This document shows, piece by piece, positions 18,076 through 26,105 of a stretch of DNA of 64,000 bases. Made by a program: the position numbers and the translations under genes. The notes under the pieces were generated by a model, which saw nothing but the letters and a program-made list of their open reading frames with translations, searched no databases and had not been told where the DNA came from. Source of the stretch: CAYFFV01 sp964342695 (GTDB lineage: Bacteria > Acidobacteriota > Vicinamibacteria > Vicinamibacterales > UBA8438); assembly GCA_964342695.1 (NCBI GenBank), contig CAYFFV010000001.1, forward strand, positions 151,679-215,678, given 5' to 3'. Position 1 is the stretch's first letter. Each line of letters starts with the position of its first letter.

Positions 18076-19188
18076 TTATTTTGGTGACAAATCCCAATAG
18101 CTTCGATATTTACCCGATTCAAATCCAGTTACAAAATCCGTAAAGTTTTGAACGACTGTTGAGCTGTAGGATTGCACATTGTTGGCAGGAAAACCTCGCC
18201 TCTGGTTAAAAACACTTCTAATAATCACGCTGTTTTTTTTGTAAGGAAGCCGGGATAGATTGTTTAGATATCTGCTAAATAATCTATTCTGAAAGAGATA
18301 GAATTCGACGTTGGATGTATAAAAAGCCGATACAGATTTTCCTTCTGACGACAAATAATCACCAAGAGTTTTAATCGCATGACTTCCTGCAAAATTTCCA
18401 ACAATAGGAATGATGCGATCTTTTAGGTGAAGCTGACGGACAAACTGATATGTCGTTCTGCTCGCTAAATAGCTCGAAGGTACACCGCGGCTATCAGTCG
18501 CAAGAATTATGTCACGATACGTTGGATAGTGCGGTCGTGGAGGGCGCCCTAGACTTCGAAATTGCAAAGACAGACCTCTATTAGCAAATATCTGATGAAA
18601 ACGTGCGATTGTTTCGTCGTCCGTCATAGACAGCTGAACGCCGAATTCTCTTAATTTCTGGTTGATGCGCTGTTGGACTAAGAGTAGCTGACCATTGTCC
18701 AGCGTGGTTTCATCAACGAAGTCAACGATCTGATCGATATCGGCTGTTTCCCAATGACTGATATCGTCTGGAACGGGACGACCGAACAGGTTGGCAACAT
18801 ATTCAATCCTAGTTGGACTGAGCTCGAAGAGTGCTTTAAATAAAAAATGAATCAGCAGATTGTCTCTCCGTATGTCGATGATGTACGCACGCTCAGGTTG
18901 CAGTTGGGCGATATACGAAAAGTTCTGATCTGGGCCCACGCCTAAATAAATGCCACCAGACCAGCTTAAATTTTTAAGTTTGTCGATTACATGGAGATAG
19001 GTGCGTTCATTTGAAATTAGATTGTCAGTGTCAAAAAAACCGCTAGGTTCAGAAAACCTTGCTATTTGGGAAGCAAATGTTTCTTCATCAGACTGAGCAG
19101 AAACATGGGAAGCAGTAATGCTTAAGAGCAAAAGACCGGCTGACAAAGCCGTAACAACCAAACGACGTAACGGGATACTCAGTACCAC
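18076..19188 (-). CDS. Unrecognised secreted protein, LIC_10091/DUF-type
   Basis: 370 residues with a Sec signal peptide ending near SHVSAQS. The body begins SEPSGFFDTDNLISNERTY and includes YLGVGPDQNFSYIA, YIIDIRRDNLLIHFLFKALF, ATDSRGVPSSYLASR, PIVGNFAG and FYTSNVEFYLF. The DIRRDN block and its surroundings resemble proteins annotated as a Leptospira-type hypothetical family with a methyltransferase-like fold. This is a weak recollection and I assign no activity. The start is GTG. The 5' end overlaps the upstream 90-residue gene by 10 nt, so the two are probably translationally coupled. Confidence 0.65.
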   Translation of the reverse strand: MVLSIPLRRLVVTALSAGLLLLSITASHVSAQSDEETFASQIARFSEPSGFFDTDNLISNERTYLHVIDKLKNLSWSGGIYLGVGPDQNFSYIAQLQPERAYIIDIRRDNLLIHFLFKALFELSPTRIEYVANLFGRPVPDDISHWETADIDQIVDFVDETTLDNGQLLLVQQRINQKLREFGVQLSMTDDETIARFHQIFANRGLSLQFRSLGRPPRPHYPTYRDIILATDSRGVPSSYLASRTTYQFVRQLHLKDRIIPIVGNFAGSHAIKTLGDYLSSEGKSVSAFYTSNVEFYLFQNRLFSRYLNNLSRLPYKKNSVIIRSVFNQRRGFPANNVQSYSSTVVQNFTDFVTGFESGKYRSYWDLSPK

Positions 19189-19451
19189 GGGTTAATCATA
19201 AACTCATTGTAAATCACACGTGCCTGATGAATGATTTTTTCAATGATCTCGTCATCAAGATGGTCCAGTTGGATGAGTTTTACAGAAGTATCATTTGTCG
19301 ACTGAGTAATTTGAATGAGACCAGTTGCCTCTGGAAAATGTTTTTCTAGTGACTCATTCAAAAGAGTGACTAATTGTTCGGGACGTTTGGTCGCACTATC
19401 ATTAGATAATGTAAATATAAGAAGTTGATTTTGTTCGTGTGTGTTGGTCAT
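19179..19451 (-). CDS. Small acidic protein, function unknown
   Basis: 90 residues from the ATG at 19451 (a GTG at 19460 would add three residues). No signal peptide or membrane segment is present. The sequence contains HFPEATGLIQITQ and LDHLDDEIIEKIIHQARV, suggesting an alpha/beta fold with a C-terminal helix. Its 3' end overlaps the start of the secreted protein gene at 19188. The pair may form a small operon. The family is not recognised. Confidence 0.5.
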   Translation of the reverse strand: MTNTHEQNQLLIFTLSNDSATKRPEQLVTLLNESLEKHFPEATGLIQITQSTNDTSVKLIQLDHLDDEIIEKIIHQARVIYNEFMINPWY

Positions 19452-19585
19452 CACTCTCACTTTATTGAACTTGAGTGCATAATGTTTAAAGGTTCGGGCA
19501 TTCGAATAATATGTGTGGCTCGGCGTATATGAGATTGTCTATATGGTCGCTAGATTTTTAATTAATCGAGCCTCAAGTCACCGGG

Positions 19586-19597
19586 TCATTTAAATGA
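19586..19597. promoter_or_regulatory. 12-nt perfect palindrome upstream of the PepSY gene
   Basis: TCATTTAAATGA is a perfect inverted repeat in the AT-rich 199-nt gap between divergent genes, 53 nt before the PepSY-protein ATG. It could be an operator for a dimeric regulator. Palindromes this short and AT-rich also occur by chance. Confidence 0.2.
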
Positions 19598-19650
19598 TCA
19601 ATATTACTCGATAGTAACATGCTGGTTCATGGTCGTGCACTGACAATGGT

Positions 19651-21207
19651 ATGACACATTTACGGAAATATTTCATCTGGTTGCATCGCTATCTTGGGAT
19701 TCCTCTAAGCGGATTATTCGTGATGTGGTTTGCGACTGGTGTGGTCATGATGTATGCGGGAGGGATGCCCCGTCTGTCGGGAGATATGGTGTTGTCTCGG
19801 TTGTCTGTAATTAATTTTTCGAAAGTGGAATTGACACCGACCGAAGCGTTTAGCAAGAATAACCGCCCTATAAATAGCGATTCTCTTTCTCTGATGTCTG
19901 TAATGGACCGTCCAGCGTATCGAACGGATCACTTTACGATTTTTGCTGATACTGGAGAAGAACTGACAGAACTTAGCATTCTAGATTGCCGCAGAATCGC
20001 AAGTGATTTTCTAGGTCTTCCGGAAAAGAGAGTTGAACACGTTGGAACGTTGTTGCGTCCGGATCAATGGACACTGACGTACAACGCATCTCTGCCACTT
20101 CATAAATTCAGAGTAAATGATAAGTATGGCAGCGAAATTTATGTCTCGCCACGGTTTGCGGAAGTCGTAGTGTTGACTACTCGGCGAAGCCGAGGATTCG
20201 CATGGATAGGTGCGATTCCACACTGGTTTTATTTTTCTTTTCTCCGTTCGCGGCCGATGCTTTGGTATGACCTAGTCATTTTCTTTTCGGTGCTCGGCTG
20301 TGTACTGGCAATAACAGGATTGGTGCTTGGTATCATCCAGTTTCGATGGACTCAGACAGGCAAGAAAGGGCAGTTAAAAATCAACTTCCTTGCACGCGTA
20401 CCGTATGTTGGGGGGTTGCGGTGGCACTATATTACGGGCATTGTGTTTGGAATGTTTACGCTGACATGGGTATTTAGTGGATTGTTGTCCATGGAGCCTT
20501 TTCAGTGGACACAACCAAAAGATCCGACCGTACGAGCTGATAGTTTTGTAACAGGGGCGCCGGAACTACATCAGGTATCTATTGCACAGTCAGCAAAATG
20601 GAATCAGCTGGTGGCGGACCTTGATGTTGTTAAGATGGAATTTAAGAATTTTCAGGGCAAGTCGTATTTCGTACTTCATACAGTTAATACTTTATCGAGA
20701 ATAGATGTTCGGCAGTCTTTTTACCAACCGTACGAGGTTTCTATTTGGGAGCAGACTGATCAAGTCGCAATCGCAGCTGACACTTTAACGATTAGAGAGC
20801 GCTACCATGACGAGCAAACCTTGATTTCTTCTGTTAAAACCGCATTACCGGATGTTCAGATCTTCGAAGCGACGATGCTAGATTCTTATGACTCTTATTA
20901 TTTTTCACGAAACGAACAAAGACCGCTTCCTGTTCTCCGTGTAAAACTTAATGACAGTATGCAAACGTGGCTCTACATTGATCCTAGACTGGGACAACTG
21001 TTGACGACGAATCACAAATTTACTCGGATTGAACGCTGGATGTTTAACGGCCTCCATAGTTTAAATTTCCCTATGTTGTATCAACAGCGACCGCTATGGG
21101 ATCTAGTTATGATCATTCTAGGTGCAGGTGGACTGGCTTCCAGTGGTATTGGATTTTGGATTGGGATTAAACGGAGCGCTCGATTTTTTGTAAGGAAATC
21201 TTCTTAA
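19651..21207 (+). CDS. PepSY-domain transmembrane protein
   Basis: Inner-membrane PepSY_TM protein, 518 residues. The first span starts right after FIWLHRYLGIPLS (N-terminal His pattern typical of the family). Further spans lie near 187-230 and 255-280, and the last near 480-505. Two periplasmic PepSY-like regions lie between. Relatives accompany iron/siderophore uptake or act as membrane flavin or heme reductases. Here there is no TonB receptor next to it, so its partner is unclear. The ATG has only a weak ribosome-binding site. Confidence 0.82.
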   Translation: MTHLRKYFIWLHRYLGIPLSGLFVMWFATGVVMMYAGGMPRLSGDMVLSRLSVINFSKVELTPTEAFSKNNRPINSDSLSLMSVMDRPAYRTDHFTIFADTGEELTELSILDCRRIASDFLGLPEKRVEHVGTLLRPDQWTLTYNASLPLHKFRVNDKYGSEIYVSPRFAEVVVLTTRRSRGFAWIGAIPHWFYFSFLRSRPMLWYDLVIFFSVLGCVLAITGLVLGIIQFRWTQTGKKGQLKINFLARVPYVGGLRWHYITGIVFGMFTLTWVFSGLLSMEPFQWTQPKDPTVRADSFVTGAPELHQVSIAQSAKWNQLVADLDVVKMEFKNFQGKSYFVLHTVNTLSRIDVRQSFYQPYEVSIWEQTDQVAIAADTLTIRERYHDEQTLISSVKTALPDVQIFEATMLDSYDSYYFSRNEQRPLPVLRVKLNDSMQTWLYIDPRLGQLLTTNHKFTRIERWMFNGLHSLNFPMLYQQRPLWDLVMIILGAGGLASSGIGFWIGIKRSARFFVRKSS

Positions 21208-21235
21208 AATATCGGTAGGAAGTTTTTATAGGAAG

Positions 21236-21276
21236 AAAAATGTCTGAGAAATGTGCCCCAGCGGCACACTTCTCAG
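21236..21276 (-). terminator. Rho-independent terminator for the gene at 21297
   Basis: A 14-bp stem (arms 21244-21257 and 21263-21276, one mismatch) with a 5-nt loop. On the minus strand the stem is followed by ACATTTTTCTTC at 21243-21232. It lies 20 nt after the stop of the minus-strand secreted-protein gene. No T-run follows on the plus strand, so it serves mainly the minus-strand transcript. Confidence 0.75.
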
Positions 21277-21296
21277 GAGTTAACTGTCAGCAATAT

Positions 21297-22247
21297 TTAA
21301 TCTTCAGTAACTGCTCCAGCAAGAATATTTTCAAGTCCATAATTGCCTTCGTGGCAGGCGTATTCATAGACAGGGAATTCATTTTTCTGCATAGGAACTG
21401 TAAAGGTCCACGGTTGAGTCCAGACCGTTGGATCATCAACAGTCACATCGTACTGAAGGATGTTTTCATCAACCCGAGTGAAACGTTCCGTCAAGGTCAG
21501 ATGTTCGCTTGTTTGGCCTCGCATAAAATTCGTTTCACGAAGAAAATTTCTGGTTTCAACCACGAGGGTGTCACCATCCCAGTACCCGCGTGAATCCCCA
21601 GTCCACTGACGAATCTCTGAGTCAAGATGAGCTTCACCATTGAGCGGTACGATTCTGGCATTGTGATTCATTTCAGCAAATAAGACGACCGTATCCTCAT
21701 TTTGAATTAGCTGAAGATTATTGTTATAGGCGCTTGGAGCCATGGGGGGGCCTGAATTAAATCCAAGGATACAACGCACCTGAAGTCCGCCTGGACCGAG
21801 ATCTTCCACAAAGCCCCCAGGTGGGGGTTCGTGACTGCCTACACCTTTACGGGCCATCGCCAATTCAGCATTTCGTTTCGTTGCTGATTGAGTGAAAGCT
21901 GGAAGGCGCCCAGTGGGTGGGTCTACGATAAGAGACGTACGATCTGTTGTAACGGAAGTACCTTCGTCGAACCAAAAGTCGTTGTACGGTACAACTCGTC
22001 CAGACGTGTCGTTGTCGCGACTTCGTCTCTGAATATCGGATTCAGAAAACTCGGCAGCTTCTTCTTCCGTAAAAGTTTCCTGATTGCCGAGATTCTCAGG
22101 ACGCTCCATCGGTGTGAGGCTTCTAAAGTCCCAGACCCCTTGCAGGTCAGGAGCACCCCAAGATGTCCGTTTGCCTGATTGTGCTTCCGTGGCAATGGGA
22201 ATCATTGTAAATATAATCAAAGATAAAATAATTAATCGATAAGTCAT
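21297..22247 (-). CDS. Secreted protein of the PDLQGIW/CHEGNYG family
   Basis: Third family member, 316 residues. The start at 22247 is set by GAGGAGG 6-7 nt upstream; an in-frame ATG at 22268 overlaps that site. The signal peptide ends near ATEAQS. Landmarks: WGAPDLQGVWDFRSLTPMER, SLIVDPPTGRLP, RCILGFNSGPPMAPSAYNNN, AEMNHNARIVPLN, SRGYWDGDTLVVETRNF, ERFTRVDENILQYDVTVDDP and YACHEGNYGLENILAGAV. It is closest in sequence to the member at 13259. A strong terminator follows, so it is probably transcribed alone. Function unknown. Confidence 0.75.
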   Translation of the reverse strand: MTYRLIILSLIIFTMIPIATEAQSGKRTSWGAPDLQGVWDFRSLTPMERPENLGNQETFTEEEAAEFSESDIQRRSRDNDTSGRVVPYNDFWFDEGTSVTTDRTSLIVDPPTGRLPAFTQSATKRNAELAMARKGVGSHEPPPGGFVEDLGPGGLQVRCILGFNSGPPMAPSAYNNNLQLIQNEDTVVLFAEMNHNARIVPLNGEAHLDSEIRQWTGDSRGYWDGDTLVVETRNFLRETNFMRGQTSEHLTLTERFTRVDENILQYDVTVDDPTVWTQPWTFTVPMQKNEFPVYEYACHEGNYGLENILAGAVTED

Positions 22248-22354
22248 CTTGCACCTCCTCAGGCGCATTTTTGTTTTAACAATTCAAACACACTTTCCAA
22301 ATATTCTATACCCGAGCAAGCGATTTTCGCATCTATTAACTTCAGTTTCTCGTT

Positions 22355-23452
22355 TTACCGGGCCAACTCTCCAGGATGGAGAGGCTCTTGAAGTTGGCGA
22401 GGTTCATCTGGATATAGCTCGGCTACATATTTTTCATAACCATTAAAAATAGGTGTTAGAAAATGTTCCTCTGTATCGAGCCAATAGGAAATGTTTTGTG
22501 GCCAGCGCGGATGCGGTATGTTCGGATTCACATTTGACAGAAAGCCGTATTCATGAGGCTGCTCAGTTTGCCAGAAGGTCCGAGGTTTGTCTCGGACCAA
22601 TTCAATCTTGACAATCGATTTTGGATTCTTATATCCATATTTCCATGGAACGATGATCCTGACGGGAGCACCATGTTGTCTTAACAGGGGGTCACCATAA
22701 ACGCCGGTCACAACCATCGAGAGTTCGTGCATCGCTTCATCTAAGCGTAGAGCTTCCTGATAAGGCCACGGGTACCAATTAGCTGCCGTAACCCCTGGCA
22801 TTTGGTCGGGGTTAAGGGCGGTTTCAAACCGTACGTATTGAGCCGCTGATGTGGGCTGAACACGCTCTAGAAGTTTATGTAGGGGAAACCCAGACCAAGG
22901 TACATTCATTGCCCAACGTTCCACGCATCGAAAATGGTACAGACGTTCTTCATGTTCGAAGCGAAAAAGATCATCAAGATCTAGAGTAGTGGGTGAATGG
23001 CATTCCCCGGTGATTTCAATTTTCCATGGGTCCACGTCAAAATTGCCACAGAATTCCCAGACGGGTCCTCCTCGCCCAGCTAGGAACTCATAGAAATTGT
23101 TATGCGAGGCAGCAATTTCTCTTGGTGTAGCTGAGCGTGTGTCAGCTAGGCCACTTGACTGCCCAAGAATTGGAACAGCATGAGTGACCTTTCTGGGAAG
23201 TTTATAATCAGAATTTCGTTTTACAGGAAAGACATCTGGCCTTTGAAAAGGAACATCTATCAAAGATGCTTGGGGCACCTGAGAGTTTCCTGATATTTTT
23301 TTTGATAGCACGAAAGGAGCCGTTATAAGTCCAGAACCTAATGCAGACAGAAATCTTCGTCGTCCAAAAAAGTGTTCCTTTGGAGTGATTTTTTGAGAGG
23401 AAATCTTCGCTTTAAAAATCTTGTTCATGGTTCTTGTGGCAAGTGGTGACAC
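22355..23452 (-). CDS. msrP: Protein-methionine-sulfoxide reductase catalytic subunit MsrP
   Basis: Periplasmic molybdopterin enzyme that reduces methionine sulfoxide in oxidised envelope proteins, 365 residues. A twin-arginine signal (FGRRRFLSALG, about 29-39) fits export of the folded Mo-cofactor protein. The molybdenum-ligand Cys is in FRCVERWAM (C176). Other family blocks are CGNFDVDPW, PVRIIVPWKYGYKNPKSIV and FLSNVNPNIPHPRW. The GTG at 23452 has AAGGA upstream; an ATG at 23428 is the alternative. The heme membrane partner MsrQ is not encoded beside it. Neighbours are a CHEGNYG-family gene and an SMP-30-like gene. Confidence 0.93.
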   Translation of the reverse strand: MSPLATRTMNKIFKAKISSQKITPKEHFFGRRRFLSALGSGLITAPFVLSKKISGNSQVPQASLIDVPFQRPDVFPVKRNSDYKLPRKVTHAVPILGQSSGLADTRSATPREIAASHNNFYEFLAGRGGPVWEFCGNFDVDPWKIEITGECHSPTTLDLDDLFRFEHEERLYHFRCVERWAMNVPWSGFPLHKLLERVQPTSAAQYVRFETALNPDQMPGVTAANWYPWPYQEALRLDEAMHELSMVVTGVYGDPLLRQHGAPVRIIVPWKYGYKNPKSIVKIELVRDKPRTFWQTEQPHEYGFLSNVNPNIPHPRWPQNISYWLDTEEHFLTPIFNGYEKYVAELYPDEPRQLQEPLHPGELAR

Positions 23453-23553
23453 CCGTCCTTAAGATTTTTACGTTGCGGACGTTTGACAATTGGCAGTTTC
23501 CGCTCGATCTGCGCCTCGCTTTCGTTGTATTTGAGTTAAGAGCGGAAGGCGAG

Positions 23554-24573
23554 TTAACGAATATTAAAACGCGCAATACGGTCACCGCCACCCACAGCAC
23601 CTAGCCATATTTCGTTTTCAACCTGTATCGCTCCAGTTCCAAGCACTACATCCTTCGTTGAAGGATATCTGACAATTTCTTCGGAGCTGAGTGTTTGTGG
23701 ATTAATTCGTGCCACTCTAGATGTAAATCCTCCGCAGTCGCCTTGGATGATACATTCCCGAATGGTCAAGTCTCCAGGAGACGCTTGACCTGCAGCAAGA
23801 ATTGAGCCGTCGGATGCCCATCGGAGGTTGTCGACTTGAAATCCAACTCCAACATCAGCTTGTTGTACGAGGTCTTGACCTCGTGAGAGTCTTAAAACTG
23901 ACTGGGTCCCGTGTCCTCCAATATAGAACCAATTTCCATCAGGCGAGACCAGTAAGCCGTTAGGTCCGTTGGATTCACTGCCCAGAACCTTCATCCACCC
24001 GTGAGTTGGTTGCCATTCCCATACCTCGCCCAGCGGCGTACGAAAATGTGTGGCGGCAAATCCTCCGCTTGGCAAGGCCGTTACGGAATTTAGATTGACT
24101 TCATCTGGTGCGATCACACATCCAACCCATGTTGCTGATGGTTGGTCGGCACTTACTGTAAGCTCAAAAATTTCTACGGACTCTCGATCACCATGACCTA
24201 CGACGTAAAGGATATGCACTTGGTCGTTTTTCGTTCGTAAGCTGAGACCGTGCGGACGAAATTGTCGCGTGACTGGCCCAGGGCAGTCACCGTAGGTCAC
24301 GGTATCATGTTGGAACTTAGAATCTTCAATCGGAAAAAGAGTGGTTGCTATATGAGTGCGAACATCGACACTGTAAAGGTGTCCTTCATCTTCCATACTT
24401 GAGACGATGACCCACGGCGATTCAGGAACAGATAGAAGATCTTCTGGGCTGACCGTTCCGCATATAAACGATACATCTCCGTCTGGTTCGCAGGTTTGTG
24501 CCCTGTTGGTGTGTGAAATTACTAAAATAAAGATGACCATACCGATCAAGCCGAATGAAATTCGTGCCTTCAT
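23554..24573 (-). CDS. SMP-30/strictosidine-synthase-like secreted beta-propeller
   Basis: Third propeller paralog, 339 residues, with a Sec signal peptide ending near NRAQT. Shared blocks: VSPEDLLSVPESPW, DCPGPVT, VGHGDRESVEIFEL, WVGCVIAPDE, NGPNGLLVSPDGNWFY, SVLRLSRGQD and EIWLGAVGGGDRIARFNI. An AGGAGA ribosome-binding site is 8 nt before the ATG. It lies 66 nt after the NTF2-like lipoprotein gene and reads in the same direction as the copper-monooxygenase set upstream. It may be the last gene of that unit. Confidence 0.75.
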   Translation of the reverse strand: MKARISFGLIGMVIFILVISHTNRAQTCEPDGDVSFICGTVSPEDLLSVPESPWVIVSSMEDEGHLYSVDVRTHIATTLFPIEDSKFQHDTVTYGDCPGPVTRQFRPHGLSLRTKNDQVHILYVVGHGDRESVEIFELTVSADQPSATWVGCVIAPDEVNLNSVTALPSGGFAATHFRTPLGEVWEWQPTHGWMKVLGSESNGPNGLLVSPDGNWFYIGGHGTQSVLRLSRGQDLVQQADVGVGFQVDNLRWASDGSILAAGQASPGDLTIRECIIQGDCGGFTSRVARINPQTLSSEEIVRYPSTKDVVLGTGAIQVENEIWLGAVGGGDRIARFNIR

Positions 24574-24639
24574 GAGAATGTCTCCTGTTTAGATTTCTTA
24601 AGTAGTTTGATTTGAATTGTTCTGCCTGAAGCCAGAATA

Positions 24640-25182
24640 TTAGTCAGATTCTGTGCGGTCAGCCCGTAGTCTCGTTAGCTGAAGTGTTTTGATACGCCAC
24701 TTCCCATCAATACGTTGATATGTTTCATGATAGTGCCCAAATCCATGCACAACGTTGATACCAGTATCAGGATCTTGGAGGATATCTTCCATTGCCCAGA
24801 TCCCTTGAGCTGTCGTTGCAGAAGTAAACGAAATTTCTGGCATGTGTCCATGGTGCACTGTTACGAGGTGTTCGACTCCTTGGCGGATAAAGTCGGCAAT
24901 TGCTTGAGGCCCTATGATTGGATTAGCTGTTGAGCCAAGTCTGTCCGGATCCTCACCAGCGCTATAAATTGCTTCAGCATCTTGCGTAAACAAAGCTTCA
25001 ATACATGTCCAATTCTTGGTGTCTAAGCAGCGAAAGTAGCTCGCTTTCAGCTGTTTTATCTCTTCGCGGGCAAGGTACTCTTCAATAGATTGAGTTTCTT
25101 GGCGGACTTCATTAATACCAGCGTCATTCCCTAAGCATCCTATTAGTAGCAACGACGGTAGCAGGGTTAGTCGTTTTAACAA
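24640..25182 (-). CDS. SnoaL/NTF2-like lipoprotein
   Basis: 180 residues from a TTG at 25182, chosen because AAGGGG lies 7 nt upstream and the product then begins with a lipoprotein signal (LKRLTLLPSLLLIGC). Upstream in-frame codons would run through the neighbouring gene. The mature part is a SnoaL-like fold: IKQLKASYFRCLDTKNW, FTQDAEAIY, GPQAIADFIR, HHGHMPEI and a closing KWRIKTLQLTRLR. Such proteins are small hydrolases, isomerases or binding proteins. It follows the unnamed secreted protein by 11 nt, in the position where the paralogous operon at 30-34 kb has a PAL-like lyase. Confidence 0.78.
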   Translation of the reverse strand: MLKRLTLLPSLLLIGCLGNDAGINEVRQETQSIEEYLAREEIKQLKASYFRCLDTKNWTCIEALFTQDAEAIYSAGEDPDRLGSTANPIIGPQAIADFIRQGVEHLVTVHHGHMPEISFTSATTAQGIWAMEDILQDPDTGINVVHGFGHYHETYQRIDGKWRIKTLQLTRLRADRTESD

Positions 25183-25193
25183 AATCGTACCCC

Positions 25194-26087
25194 TTATGGA
25201 GTAACGGTAACTTTGACATCGCGTGTGTCTTTGAGGCCACCATCGTGTGCCATCACGCGTAGCACGTAGATTCCCGGTTGTTGAAAGGTTGCAGTGAGAG
25301 GCCATTTCCCATCCGCAGGAAGCTCGGGTGGTTCCCAGCCAGGTGTCCACGGTGAATTATTTCGATAGTCTGGATAGGTTTTGAACTGGTAGGGTGAAAG
25401 GCTGACTTGGTCTGCTGGACCACGATATACAAACCACGAAACTCGAAGGCCCCAAGCACCATGACGACCGGGTAAACGGAGAGGTGCAGCGTGCATCGGT
25501 GGAATCCCATCATCAGATGCCGTGGCTGTTAGACTAAGAGGTTGTCCGACACTTACGGTCCGTAATAACGGGCCATCAACGTTGACAGTGGGACCGTCAT
25601 TCTCACGCAGTTCCATGTTGTTGTGACCAAAGTCTCCAACATCAAATTGTTGTAATTCATCATCCGTGATGTACCCTGGATTTAGAGATCCGTAAGCGGT
25701 GTTTGTACGGCCATTAGCGGTTACGGTCCACACAATTTCTTTGTCACCGAAGTCTGCGGGTACTTTGATCTTAAATACAAAGCGATTACGTCTGGGAAGA
25801 AAAAGTGTAGGTTGGCCCTGATCAGGCTCGCCCGGTGAAAGATTGTTTTCGGGCCCAATTGGAATGTGAGGCATTTCATCCCAATTCCTGTTGAAATATC
25901 CGAAGACCAAATTAAAGGTTCCATCTGGATTTTCTTCCCAGCCATCAAACGCAGGAGAAATATCTTCCCCACTTCGATAGATCACTTGTCCTAGGGTGTC
26001 AGAGGGAAACCCAAAAAATGTTGTTAATGAAACCGCAACAATAAAGAGTAGTCCTGTGTACGCAAGTTTTCGCAATCGATTTATCAT
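25194..26087 (-). CDS. Unnamed secreted protein paired with the PHM-like monooxygenase
   Basis: 297 residues, signal peptide to about residue 34. It is a clear paralog of the protein at 31421. Shared blocks: ISPAFDGWEENPDGTF, GPENNLSPGEPDQGQPT, FLPRRNRF, a VPADFGDKEIVWT strand, NGRTNTAYGSL, VGQPLSLTATASDDGIP, a SWFVYRGPADQV strand, and a closing PGIYVLRVMAHDGGL. The C-terminal third has the pattern of an Ig/PKD-like beta-sandwich. No catalytic site is recognised. In both copies it lies directly downstream of a cytochrome c/copper monooxygenase gene (18 nt here), so it is probably an accessory or electron/substrate-handling subunit of that enzyme. Confidence 0.7.
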   Translation of the reverse strand: MINRLRKLAYTGLLFIVAVSLTTFFGFPSDTLGQVIYRSGEDISPAFDGWEENPDGTFNLVFGYFNRNWDEMPHIPIGPENNLSPGEPDQGQPTLFLPRRNRFVFKIKVPADFGDKEIVWTVTANGRTNTAYGSLNPGYITDDELQQFDVGDFGHNNMELRENDGPTVNVDGPLLRTVSVGQPLSLTATASDDGIPPMHAAPLRLPGRHGAWGLRVSWFVYRGPADQVSLSPYQFKTYPDYRNNSPWTPGWEPPELPADGKWPLTATFQQPGIYVLRVMAHDGGLKDTRDVKVTVTP

Positions 26088-26105
26088 TTTCCCAAAGAGT
26101 TTGAA

